DNA of 21,292 nucleotides from Neolecta irregularis DAH-3 (taxonomy: Eukaryota; Ascomycota; Neolectomycetes; Neolectales; Neolectaceae): assembly GCA_001929475.1 (NCBI GenBank), contig LXFE01000460.1, forward strand, positions 1 to 21,292, written 5' to 3'. Position 1 is the first letter of the stretch; each line of letters starts with the position of its first letter. The notes under the pieces were generated by a model that did no database searches, had not been told where the DNA came from, and saw nothing but the letters and a program-made list of their open reading frames with translations. Of the stretch, positions 1 through 8,950 are shown one piece after another. A program made the position numbers and the translations under genes.

Positions 1-40
1 GGCGGGACGGGAGAGGCGGGACGGGCGAGGCAGGAGGGAC
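1..40. repeat. GC-rich low-complexity repeat, cut by the window edge
   Basis: A G-rich stretch made of degenerate GGCGGGACGGG-type units. It probably continues to the left of the window. No coding potential is visible. Confidence 0.6.
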
Positions 41-170
41 GGTTCCAGAACTGACTGTAAATTCCAAAAAGGTGGGATTTTCACTGTTAGTTCCGGAACT
101 TTTACTGTAAATTCCCAAAAAGGTGGGGTTTTCACTGAAAGTTCCCTTGGTTGTGACTTTTACTGTAGGG
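41..170. repeat. Tandem repeat, about 50 bp period, 2.5 copies
   Basis: ACTGTAAATTCC followed by an A run, GGTGGG and TTTTCACTG occurs at about 54-87 and again at about 104-137. A partial third copy (ACTTTTACTGTA) lies at 156-167. Spacing is about 50 bp, then 58 bp. Function unknown. The units are too diverged to be a recent array. Confidence 0.7.
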
Positions 171-311
171 TAGCAGTCGCACTTGCAGCAGGCGACAGAC
201 AATAAAATACGCAGTATCGACAAAGTGCCCAACTAGCATATCAGGCACAAAGACAAAAAATGGATCGTAGTGAACCTGTGTGATCCCTATCCACGCACTA
301 TCTATCCTCTA

Positions 312-779
312 CTATACATTTGCCGGGGGAGCCTGCATTGGAAAAGTAGTCGCTTGTGCGGTACTGGCGCTACTGGAGTTTGCCGCTGCGCAGGGCGAGG
401 TTGACGACGTCCTGCAGCTGGGATACGAGGTCTTACCGTCTTCGAGATCCATCTCGCGGCCGATCGACAACTCCAGATTGGCGGTCAAGGTGCACAGCTC
501 GCATTCCAGCACGGCAGTGACTGAGGCGGCAGGCGGGCTGAATGGCGGGTGCGCGGACGGCCAGCAGAACAGGCCGGCGATGGCGGACGCAGGCTTTCCG
601 GGCTCGGCGGCGGAGTCTGAGTCCAGGCCTGGCGGCGGGATGGCGATGCACGCGGGCTTTGCTTTGCTGGGCCACGGTGTCATTGCTTCGGACTCGGCGG
701 CGGCGGCGCAAAAGTCTCCCATGAGCATGGAGTGTCGCGCAGTCCCGGCTGGCGGCGGCTGTTTGTGCGGTGGCGGCAA
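312..779 (-). pseudogene. Possible coding relic in a GC-rich segment
   Basis: A GC-rich segment with open frames on both strands. The most protein-like reading is on the minus strand: a Pro/Ala-rich part followed by a hydrophilic part containing ECELCTLTANLELSIGRE. After it, around 420-430, the likely frame shifts by one base into a short stretch resembling LQDVVNLALRSGKLQ and then a stop. The first part is repeated, diverged, at 1337-1505. No family is recognised and no complete gene can be built. It could equally be non-coding GC-rich DNA, because open frames are frequent by chance at this composition. Confidence 0.25.
519..680. repeat. Diverged GC-rich repeat, copy A
   Basis: About 160 bp that aligns with 1337-1505 in the same orientation. 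Shared landmarks are GGCGGCAGGC, ACGGCCAGCAGAA, GGCGATGGCGGACGC, AGGCCTGGCGG and GATTTGCTTTG or GCTTTGCTTTG. Several indels separate the copies. Confidence 0.7.
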
Positions 780-801
780 TCCAAATCGCCCTCAAATCTA
801 A

Positions 802-1336
802 AGATTAGTTGACGAATATTCCTGCATCACCTTACATCTGCCTCTGGCTTTGTCTAGATCACGTTGCTTTGCTCCTTGGACCGACGATCAAACCTCGCTT
901 TTTATAGTATTCCAGGAGCGGATGTTGTTAGCATCGTGTTTTTTTGCAAATGCCACTGATAAACATTCTGTCTGTGAGCAAGGAGCCCTCATAGCAGGCA
1001 TACAGGATCATCATCCAGTTTCATGAGTGCTTCTCCAGAAACATCGTCATAGCTTGTAAATTTGGACGTCATGCTAATATAGGTGTATTATATGACCTAC
1101 CACTGCTTGGATGAACCAGTCGTCCCTGCGTTCGTCAACTTGATTCTTTCCTGAGATTGTCCAAAATGTGTTGAGTCGATAGAGGCCTTATTGACCTTCA
1201 AAGGAGTATGTTCGAAATTAGAATCTTTTGGCAGTTGGTATTATGACTTATATGCGCTAGGATCGTCATGGGATATGTCGAGGGCAGACGAGGTCGAAAT
1301 CGAAAGAGGGGAAGAACAAATGTCATCATTTGGTGA
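802..1336. other. Intergenic, no gene seen
   Basis: Composition drops to ordinary AT content. All frames are broken by stops and I see no RNA gene, repeat or splice-consistent coding segment. Confidence 0.5.
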
Positions 1337-1505
1337 CTGACTGCGGCGGCAGGCAGGCTGAGCGGCCGGTACCAGGACGGCCAGCAGAATGGGGCGGCGA
1401 TGGCGGACGCGGACTTGCCGAGCTCGGTGGCGAAGTTTGCGGCGAGGCCTGGCGGTAGGTTGGCGATGCTCGCGAGATTTGCTTTGTCTCAGCAGCTGTG
1501 TTAAT
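1337..1505. repeat. Diverged GC-rich repeat, copy B
   Basis: Second copy of the 519-680 element. In the minus-strand frame shared by both copies the translations agree at many positions (for example PPGL, GK-ASAIA and FCWPS), but the flanks do not match. The block is a bounded repeat, not part of one longer gene. Confidence 0.7.
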
Positions 1506-1589
1506 GCAAAACACTCCGAGTGCCCCATCTCAGACCATAGATGCAATAACGGCGGATATACAGCACCAGAGTAGCGGTCACGGTGCGAA

Positions 1590-1800
1590 GGTAAGGCGGC
1601 GAGAGGAGGCAGAGAGTGGGCAAGGAGGTGAGAGGGAGTGAGTGGCCAAGGCGGCGAGAGAGAGCGAGAGGGCAAGGACGCAAGAGAGCGTGAGAGAGCG
1701 AGAGGGCAAGGAGGCGAGAGAGAGCGAGAGTGCAAGGAGGCGAGAGGGAGTGCGAGCGGGCAAGGCGGCGAGAGGGGGATGCAGTAGGTGGCAGGGGAGA
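1590..1800. repeat. Purine-rich minisatellite
   Basis: Almost pure purine on the plus strand. It is built from irregular units of about 25-30 bp such as GGCAAGGAGGCGAGAGAGAG. The open frames across it (Arg/Glu/Lys-rich on plus, Leu/Pro/Ser-rich on minus) follow from the repeat and are not evidence of a gene. Confidence 0.8.
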
Positions 1801-1826
1801 GGGAGGGGGAATTGTAGGCTCTCTTC

Positions 1827-1944
1827 CATTGAAAATTCTGTCTCACGCCGAGGGTTTAACATTGGCGAAGCCAAAACGATTCCAAGGAAAACAATTAAAG
1901 ATATTGACAACTATTTAAAGGATGTAGACGACGACTAAATTGCA
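1827..1944 (+). repeat. Dispersed 118-bp repeat with a conserved peptide, copy A
   Basis: Matches 3246-3360 from CATTGAAAATTCTG to AATTGCA, with weaker similarity extending upstream to about 1805. In the plus frame it encodes IENSV-SRRG-FNIGEAKTIPRKTIK followed by an acidic DVDDD end and a stop. Copy B keeps this frame and stops at the equivalent place. It may be the last exon of a multicopy gene or a piece of a mobile element. The upstream sequence differs between copies, so neither is an intact gene. Confidence 0.75.
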
Positions 1945-2115
1945 CCTGCCTCACGCGTGAGGCACGCAGGGTGTAACTAGATGTTGTAGGCGTTTAAAGC
2001 ATTATAGATTATTGATTATTGATTGATGAGCGCGGTTGTATGGGCTTTCAATCTTTTGGGTCGTCAAGACTTAGAAACGGAAATAGATTAATACAGTCGG
2101 CTACCTAACAGAGAT
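1945..2115. other. Non-coding spacer
   Basis: AT-rich with short ATTGATT repeats at about 2006-2026. No feature supported. Confidence 0.4.
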
Positions 2116-2158
2116 GATACCAGCCCTTGATTATAGCTGCCAGCGGTGGGCTGGTATC
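2116..2158. repeat. Hairpin: perfect 11-bp inverted repeat
   Basis: GATACCAGCCC at 2116-2126 pairs exactly with GGGCTGGTATC at 2148-2158 across a 21-base loop. It is not followed by a T run and lies in non-coding DNA. It could be the end of a decayed foldback element or chance. No partner copy was seen. Confidence 0.6.
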
Positions 2159-2669
2159 TGACGGAAATAGTAGAAAGAGAAAAGGAGAAATAAACGGAAT
2201 TAGAAAGAGACAAAGAAATAAACCTGGGAGCGGCAGAAAGCTGCACAGCAGTTTACCAGCCTCCCCAGAAACAGAGATAGATAGTTTAATTGAAATACAA
2301 CAGGGAAATACCCGCCATCATCATCCTGGATCCGGTCAAGGAGTGAAAGGGACGGGTGAGTGGTTTGGGGACTTAGAGATTACATTTCATGTGGCGGTCA
2401 ATATCTCGTCAGCAGTGCCACACATCCTTCGTGTGTGGCATTAATTTTGAGTAATGATACGAATATCAGTTTGCGTCTTACTGAATTCTTTTATGTGAGG
2501 ACGCTAAAACATCAGATGGCTTTTAAATCCCAACTAACCCTAAGCCTGTAGTACCCTCCTGACGTTCTGAAAATCGTTCCCTCATAATTCGTTGTTATTA
2601 CAAGTTTGACAACCGATCCAGGATTAAATAGGTAGCACCACTCCGTATACTCGTCGCCTTCCTCTTCCT
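2159..2669. other. Intergenic, A-rich then ordinary
   Basis: Starts with an A/G-rich stretch (2160-2225) that gives a Lys/Arg-rich open frame of low complexity. The rest is interrupted in all frames. No gene supported. Confidence 0.4.
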
Positions 2670-2885
2670 TTAGCGGAAGGAAAGAACCACATGAAGGGTC
2701 GTTGTAGCAGTGTTCAGCACAGATACTAGCATAATATCTATGATAATATGATAAGGGTGCAAGAGTTGGCGATCTATAATTCTGCTGGACATGAATTCCT
2801 TATCAAATTTGTCAAGAAATTTGCCACCATATGTTGCAAAGGAAACCTTTCCACACAAGGCGATGAACAAAAGTATCGACAACAT
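2670..2885 (-). CDS. Possible small secreted protein or 5' fragment of one
   Basis: A 71-aa minus-strand frame that opens with a good signal-peptide-like N-terminus, MLSILLFIALCGKVSFA, followed by a hydrophilic stretch (YGGKFLDKFDKEFMSSR). The C-terminal part is hydrophobic and irregular and may be read-through into an intron or decayed sequence. An AT-rich AATATTATTTAA lies upstream on the minus strand. I recognise no family. It may be a genuine small secreted protein, the first exon of a broken gene, or chance. Confidence 0.3.
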   Translation of the reverse strand: MLSILLFIALCGKVSFATYGGKFLDKFDKEFMSSRIIDRQLLHPYHIIIDIMLVSVLNTATTTLHVVLSFR

Positions 2886-2947
2886 GGTTCGCGATAAATT
2901 GAAAAAGATTTAGGGCGGGCACCTCGCGGTTAAATAATATTTTACAA

Positions 2948-3020
2948 TACGGAAAGAGCAAATGGTTGACTCTTCTTCAAACCAAATGCTTCTGAATGCG
3001 GGCATTACAGTTGGAATATT
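2948..3020 (+). repeat. 73-bp direct repeat, copy A
   Basis: Near-identical to 3073-3145 (three mismatches in 73 by eye), at a period of 125 bp. In one plus frame it reads MVDSSSNQMLLNAGITVGIF. This resembles a protein N-terminus leading into a hydrophobic segment, but it runs into unrelated sequence and then a stop. Confidence 0.8.
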
Positions 3021-3072
3021 CTATTTGAGGCTGAATCTTAATATGATATGTCCTGGTCCGGAAAGTGAAGGC

Positions 3073-3145
3073 TACGAAAAGAGCAAATGGCTGACTCTTC
3101 TTCAAACCAAATGCTTCTGAATGCGGGCATTGCAGTTGGAATATT
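3073..3145 (+). repeat. 73-bp direct repeat, copy B
   Basis: Second copy. It reads MADSSSNQMLLNAGIAVGIF and then stops shortly after. The high identity between copies indicates a recent local duplication. It lies about 100 bp upstream of the conserved-peptide repeat at 3246-3360, so the two may be first-exon and last-exon remnants of one former gene. That link is inference. Confidence 0.8.
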
Positions 3146-3245
3146 TATATTTTGCCATTGAAATAGTTGAGAGAAGCCTTTGGAGTACCCTCCGGACCCT
3201 GAGTCATTGGGGTCGCTTAATTATCTGGGGGCGCAGGCATTCTTT

Positions 3246-3360
3246 CATTGAAAATTCTGTCACACACGGAGGATTTAACATTGGCGAAGCCAAAACCATT
3301 CCAAGGAAAACAATAAAAGGTGTTGACAACTGTTTACAGGATGTAGACGATTGAATTGCA
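3246..3360 (+). repeat. Dispersed repeat with a conserved peptide, copy B
   Basis: Counterpart of 1827-1944, three bases shorter near the 3' end. It encodes FIENSVTHGGFNIGEAKTIP and onward to an acidic end, with a stop at 3352-3354. Differences from copy A are a mix of silent and replacement changes. Confidence 0.75.
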
Positions 3361-3368
3361 AGAATAGT

Positions 3369-3847
3369 GAAAAGGTGCTAACTTTCACCTGATCCGCCCG
3401 CCCTTCTCTCCCGCTTCGCCCTCCTCGCCCGCCTCGCCTACACCCGCTATCGCATCCCATGAGTCCAGGTCCATCAAGGTCCGCAGCCTCAACATCGTCC
3501 AGGCCCACCCCACCCCACCCTGCGTTAAAGCAACCGCCACGACCCGCTCCCCCAGACCAGAGTCTGGCTTGTCCAGAAGTCTCGCATCCTTCCGCAGGTC
3601 CGCCAGGATCGCTGAAATAGCTGGCGATCTCAATGTAAAAGAAATGCGGAGGCTTATCGAACGCGCTGATCGCCGCGCCCAGCGTGGTCTGTCCCACGTT
3701 TTCAGTGCAGGCAGACTCCTCCCCAACAAGCGCGGTCCCTCCAAGTCAGTGCTTAGATTACGCTGTATGTATATCAAAAATATGAAAATACGAAAATCAT
3801 CTATATGCAAGTATAGTTTTCCAACCGGAAACCCGAGGAAAAGATGA
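3369..3847 (+). CDS. Uncertain GC-rich ORF
   Basis: An open frame without stops from about 3369 to 3847, GC-rich until about 3750. It starts Pro/Ser-rich and then contains a charged, helix-prone segment (SLASFRRSARIAEIAGDLNV and KEMRRLIERADRRAQRGL). The first in-frame ATG lies late, inside the helical segment, so a complete gene would need an upstream exon I cannot find. A competing minus-strand frame of similar length exists at 3385-3861. The segment is tail to tail with the microtubule polymerase gene at 3932. No family recognised; probably a gene remnant. Confidence 0.3.
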
Positions 3848-3931
3848 GGGGCAACATACACATTGCCACTGCCGAATCACCGAATCACCAAGATAGAGAA
3901 AGAAAAGAGAGAAAGAGAGGGTGTGCGTGTG

Positions 3932-6900
3932 TCAACGTCCAGGGACACCATTACTATCCTGACGCTTCATCTGCTCAATCCGGGCCTTCAATTGAGCGGT
4001 AACTTCAGCAGCCCGTTTCCAACTCTGTATACTTGACTCACCAGATTGATTACGTAAAGTGGGAGATGCTGATGAGACTGGAGAAGTGTATTTGCCAGGA
4101 ACAGGGGAGAACCGTGAATTCTCCTTTTCTTCGCCGTTTACATCAAATGGGAGACTAGGAGAGGTGCAGGAAGCCCGATCTCGTGTAGAAATTCCATTTG
4201 AAGAGGATATCGAGCTTCGAGGAACTTTGGCTCGCTGGAATATACGTCAGTTTGGAGTTTAATGGTAATTGGGGGTATTTACTTCCTCTTGCAACTCGCG
4301 AACTAGTTTTGAATTTGCTTCTGCTTCGCAAAGTAATCGGATATTCTGCTCTTCTAATGTCTTCCATCTAGATTCCATGAAATTTACGGTTTGTTTCAAA
4401 TTTTGTCCTTGGCGCAGGGAATTCAATTCAAGTTCGGTTGCCGTTCGACGGTCCTCGAGTAATTGGATCAACGACTCTTTTTCAAAAAGAAGACGTTCAG
4501 CCTTTTCCGCGCGGTCTTTCCATAAACCAGAGTCTAGCGTCTCTGATGGAGCTTGAGAAGATCGTCGAGCTTTTGCTGCTTCGAGAGATTTTTCAAGACT
4601 GGTGATTTTGGTTTGAAATCTCTCGATATCATTTTTAGCGCGGGAGACATAGTTTTCATTCATCTTGAGGTTGAGCATGTCGTTTGTATGTTGCTCGATT
4701 AACTCTGCGTTCTAGACAATCAATTATGGTGTTTTAGAGGGACAAACCTTTAGTTGTAATGAAGTAATTTCTTGAATTTGGTTGCCTTGCTTCTTTTGAC
4801 TCTCAACCCAAGCTGCTTTTTCCAAACGAAGTTGTTCTAATTCGGCTTTTTCAGCAACAGAATTACTAGGTGTATCCTGCACCGGTGTGGGCGCTTTAGA
4901 TGCCATGCCCAAAGGCTGGAAAATCAGCATAATTGACACCATAAATGAATACCCTCGAAGCTAATCCTCTGCCCACAAGATTGGTTTTGGGTGTTGGGGG
5001 TCGCGAACACTCGGAACCATCATTGCTAAAAGCTGCCTTGGCCGGACTTGATACGCTTCCTGGTCGAGCAATACGTGAGACAGGAACCCCTTTACTCGCA
5101 CTTGGTTTTGCAAGGGCGGATTTTGTCTTTGAAGCAGAATCGCTTGATGCAGCAATAGACATTTTTGAAGAAGGTCGAGTTGATTCTGAATCATCGGCTG
5201 TAGAGGGCGCCTTTTTCACCGGGGCTTTCTAAAGAGTCAATAAAGACTGATCAACTAAAGATGACCTACCAATCCTTTTGCTGGTAGTTTTTTTATACCG
5301 GGTTTTGGGGGAGGAGCGGCTTTTACTGGAGCTAGCTTTTCAGGTTTAGCTTTAACCTGTGCTTGCCCAAAGCATTCCTTGATCTTTGCTTTTCGCATCT
5401 CCTCGACATTTTCGAGGTATGGTCCCATTGCACGTTCACCAAGAATTTTCATCAACGTGCCTAGACAATCTGCAGCGGCGGCACGAACCGGTTCAGCTGT
5501 ATCGCCGAGTAATATAACGCCATGATCTGCAATAGTCTTTTGGTCTGCTTTTGAAGGACATATTGTTGTCGTTCGAAGACACCTGACGAGAAATTTGAGA
5601 GATTCTTGCTTCACTTGAGGATTTTTATGTTTAAGGCCTTCGTTGATTTCTTCCATGACGTCAGTTAACGAAGACTAGAATATTTCAGCAAGAGCAGAGA
5701 TTATAAAAAAGTACACTTGAAAAGACAGCGTCCATAGCACTTGCAAGGGCATCAACTACCGTCTGCTTCCGTTCCTTTAGTTTTTCAATCATCGGGCTCA
5801 GGACCTGGTGTTGAGAGGGTGAGGGATGGGGTATTCATACCGTTCCTTTGTATCGTGCAAAGTTTGCTCGTAACCCGGTTGCGAGGACTTGTATGCACTG
5901 CGCGGCAACAGTGACAACTGCGATATTCGCATCTTTCATGCATTTAGCGAGTATGCGAGAGATATCTGAATAATCTGCGTCCTGGATACGGGGTACATTT
6001 GCAACCGCGTATAAAGCATCCAGGGCATCCTTGCGCTCTTTCCATTTTGGGCTGGCTAGGTTGTCTGCGAGATCTTTGGGGACTTTTGAGAGGACGTCTA
6101 TGGGTTCTGAGAGATCAAAGACGTCTATTTGGTCTGATTCTTCGTCGGCGTCGTCTAGATGTGAGTTTGTGCAGTAGCCAGCAAGACCTTGACTGGCGGC
6201 GTCTGTTTGTTTCTGACTGCGCAGGAACCTTGACTGGGCGGGTTTTCCGGGCTCGAGGGATTCAAAAGCGGCGTCGAGTTCTTTTATTTGGAGAGGTTTT
6301 AATTCGGACAGGGAGGGGCGAAGGGCGTCGCCTAGCCACCTGTATAGTTCCATGGTCAAGGCCTGGCCTTCTGCACGAACATTTTTATCCGAGTGAGCGA
6401 ATATTTTTGGGAGATGTTTGAGGATGAGTTTTGGGTTTACTGTTTTGGCACCAAACAAGCGGTATATTTCCCTGAGAGCCAAGGCTGAGGCGGCGACTGT
6501 CTTTGGCTGTTTTGCGGCGAGGCCGGGGATGAGGTCTTCGACGACGGGGTCGGGGATGTCGAGTTCGACGTACATGAGGAGGACGTCGATAGTCTTCTGC
6601 CGTGTGCCAGCGCGGGTGGCGCCCAGACACTTGTCGACGATAGAGGGCACGACTGCGGCACGGGTGCTTGTGGATTGAGCGGGCGGGGGCGGGAGGAGGG
6701 ATACCGTGAGCAGGAGAGCGGGCCGGCGAACTCGAGAAAGACGAGCAGGGCGGCGAGGCCGGCCTCCTGGGCGACGACATTCGAGTCTGTGACGATCTTC
6801 TTCCACAGCACGGGGTCGAGCCAGGGCCGGAAGCAGGGATCGGCCTCGTCGGTGGAGATGGCAAAGGCCTTTGCGGCCTCGTCGTAGGCGGCGAGGCGGA

Positions 6901-7008
6901 CCTTCCAGACCTGCGGGCGGCGGTCAGCAGGGGCAGGGCGGGGGCCGGCACTTTGTGGAGGGCGCGGTCGGTGATTGGCAGGGCAGAGTAGTCCTCGGGG
7001 TCGGCCAT
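3932..7008 (-). CDS. STU2: XMAP215/Stu2/Alp14-family microtubule polymerase (two TOG domains)
   Basis: Predicted 919-aa protein from nine exons: 7008-6952, 6910-6705, 6666-5841, 5804-5715, 5674-5270, 5228-4953, 4915-4748, 4711-4283 and 4234-3932. All introns are GT-AG, 36-48 nt, and every junction stays in frame. Members of this family bind tubulin through TOG domains and speed plus-end growth at microtubule tips, spindle poles and kinetochores. TOG1 covers about residues 1-240; HKVWKVRLAAY across the first junction is the typical first helix, and it ends with EPGKP and SRFLRSQK. TOG2 covers about 280-505 (WKERKDALDALY, later HKNPQVKQESLKFLVRCLR). A Ser/Lys/Pro-rich basic linker (about 505-635), a coiled coil (about 640-815) and a Ser-rich tail ending in a basic helix follow. 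Two TOG domains plus a coiled coil fit the dimeric fungal form. It is divergent from LIS1. Confidence 0.93.
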
Positions 7009-7014
7009 GGGCGG

Positions 7015-7072
7015 GGGCGGCAAGGGCGGGAGCGGCAGCGGGAGCGGCAGCGGCAGCGGGAGCGGGAGGCGT
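7015..7072. repeat. (GGSAGC)n hexanucleotide repeat
   Basis: Alternating GGGAGC and GGCAGC units immediately upstream of the STU2 start codon, hence probably in its 5' leader. On the STU2 sense strand it reads GCTCCC/GCTGCC. Confidence 0.8.
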
Positions 7073-7186
7073 TGGGGGTGCTGGATATACAAACACGCGA
7101 AAACGTGACGCGCTTGGCGGGAGTGCCTGGAGTGCGGCACCGGAGCTCGTTTCTTGCTGGTGCTCGTCCGTGCTGGGTCTGTTCTG

Positions 7187-7262
7187 GTGCTCTGTCGCAG
7201 TGCTCTGTTCTTCGGTGCTCTGTTCTGCGGTGCTCTGTCGCAGTGCTCTGTTCTGCGGTGCT
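7187..7262. repeat. 15-bp tandem repeat in the LIS1/PAC1 upstream region
   Basis: About five units of GTGCTCTGTTCTGCG, two of them shortened to GTGCTCTGTCGCA, ending about 100 bp upstream of the LIS1 start codon. Confidence 0.8.
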
Positions 7263-7363
7263 CCCGTCTCTGCTCTCTCGCCCTGATCGCCGCTCCTCCT
7301 ACTGGCACTATCCCTCCTGCTCTGTCCCGCTCCTCCCTCCTGTACTACACCGCCCCCCGCCCA

Positions 7364-8950
7364 ATGGCCTCGCTGCTGCTCTCAGACCGCCAGCGCGACG
7401 ACCTGTACACCCCCCCGCCCGCCGCCGCCCTGACTCCAGACACAAGGCCATCCTCGCCTACCTCGCCGCCGCAAACCTCCAGTCCGCCCACAGCGCCCTC
7501 CTCGCAGACCTCAGCCTCGACCAGCCTGCAGACTCAGACCGCCGCTACCACGGCCTCCTCGAGAAAAAATGGACAAGCGTCATCCGCCTCCAGAAGAAGG
7601 TCCCTCCCCCCCAAAATACTCTCCCGCTCACACCCCCGCCAGATCATGGACCTCGAACAAAAGGTACACACCCTCACCACCGAGCTCGAGACCTCCCCCT
7701 CCACCCGCCAGGCCTCAAACGATCCCCTCTCCTGGCTCCCCCGCTCCCCCGCCCGCTACTCCTTCACCGGCCACCGCGCCCCAGTCACCGCTGTCGCCTT
7801 TCACCCCATCTTCACCACCCTCGCCAGTGCCTCAGAAGACTCCACCATAAAAGTCTGGGACTGGGAGACCGGCGACTTTGAGATGACTGTCAAGGGTCAT
7901 ACAAAAGCGGTGGGCAACATCGACTTCAATCCAAGTGGCTCGCTCCTCGGTTTGCTCCCCTCCTGCTCTCTCCCGCGTTGACTTGCTCTCTCAGTCTCTT
8001 GCTCATCAGACCTCACAATCAAAATATGGGACACAGGAAACGAATACAAAAACATCAAAACGCTGCACGGTCACGATCATTCCATCTCTTCTGTTAAATT
8101 CATCACTTCCGGAGAAACCATCGTCAGCGTCTCCAGAGATCGTACAATCAAAGTCTGGGAGGTTTCTACAGGGTTTGCTCATTCTCAATCCGCAACTCAT
8201 CCCAAGCTATTGCACCCGCACAATAAAAGGCCACACCGATTGGGTCCGTGACATTTCACCTAGCGACGATGGGAATTTCGTCTTGAGCGCCAGCAATGAT
8301 CAGGTAACACCCTGCCACCGAGTGTCCTCATTCAACTCTAGACCGCAAGAATATGGGAATTACAGACCGGAGAATGCAAAGTCGAGCTTCGTGGTCATGA
8401 ACATGTCGTTGAGTGTGCGGCCTTTGCCAATATTGCCGCTTATCCCTATCTTGCAGAAATATCTGGCGTCAAACTGGTATCTCGAAGTACTGATATTCTG
8501 TATATCTCAAGAAATAGGCTGGATTGAAAAACGGAACCGGTTCAGAGCTGCCTGCAGGTCAATTTATCGCTACAGGGTCACGCGATAAAACTATAAAGCT
8601 CTGGGATGCTCATGGGTCTTTGTTTAAAACCCTGGTACATGCATTTTCTCTCTTGCCTAACAAAACAGCATGGTCACGATAACTGGGTCAGAGCAGTCTT
8701 GTTCCACCCTGGCGGGAAATACCTCCTCTCTGCCTCTGATGACAAATCAATCAGATGTTGGGACTTGTCACAGCAAGGTCGTTGTATTCGCGTCATCGAA
8801 GACGCCCATGGCCATTTTGTGAGTTGTCTTCGCTGGGCTCCAGGCAGGAAACCAACAACAACAAACGGTGAGGAACCTTCAAAGGGGCAGGTTCGGTGCG
8901 CTGTTGCATCTGGCGGTGTGGATCTCGTCGTAAAGGTTTGGATGCCTTGA
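7364..8950 (+). CDS. PAC1: LIS1/PAC1/NudF dynein regulator (LisH plus seven WD40 repeats)
   Basis: Predicted 438-aa protein from eight exons: 7364-7404, 7440-7599, 7643-7949, 7995-8172, 8207-8303, 8342-8476, 8518-8634 and 8669-8950. Introns are GT-AG, 34-45 nt, all in frame. The family binds the dynein motor domain and, with NudE and NudC partners, supports nuclear migration and dynein loading at microtubule plus ends. A LisH motif lies at the N-terminus ([17 protein letters not shown] across the first junction). A short coiled coil follows ([19 protein letters not shown], residues about 53-72). Seven WD repeats start near residue 100, marked by [66 protein letters not shown] and [11 protein letters not shown]. 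Length is typical of the family. The start is the first ATG and matches the family N-terminus. GC content falls clearly from the first to the last exons. Confidence 0.95.

Larger units (their letters stand above)
7009..7363. promoter_or_regulatory. GC-rich bidirectional promoter between STU2 and LIS1/PAC1
   Basis: Only 355 bp separate the two divergent start codons. The region must hold both promoters and 5' leaders. It is strongly GC-rich, has no obvious TATA box, and contains two simple repeats (7015-7072 and about 7187-7262). Confidence 0.7.

Noticed and set aside
280-801. Plus-strand 173-codon open frame
   Set aside because: Ala/Gly/Ser-rich and caused by GC-rich composition; the start is a non-ATG codon and the repeat copy at 1337-1505 does not keep this frame.
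1241-1910. Leu/Pro/Ser-rich minus frames and Arg/Glu-rich plus frames
   Set aside because: Direct translations of the purine-rich minisatellite; no unique sequence supports a gene.
2127-2444. 105-codon plus frame with Lys/Arg-rich start
   Set aside because: Low-complexity A/G-rich DNA, no ATG-based family-like sequence, no repeat-copy support.
6385-7308. 307-codon minus frame
   Set aside because: Out of frame with the TOG-domain protein; stays open only because of GC richness.
6871-7881. 336-codon plus frame across the GC-rich promoter
   Set aside because: Runs antisense to STU2 exon 1, through the promoter, and only partly in frame with LIS1 exon 2; the LIS1 spliced model explains the region.
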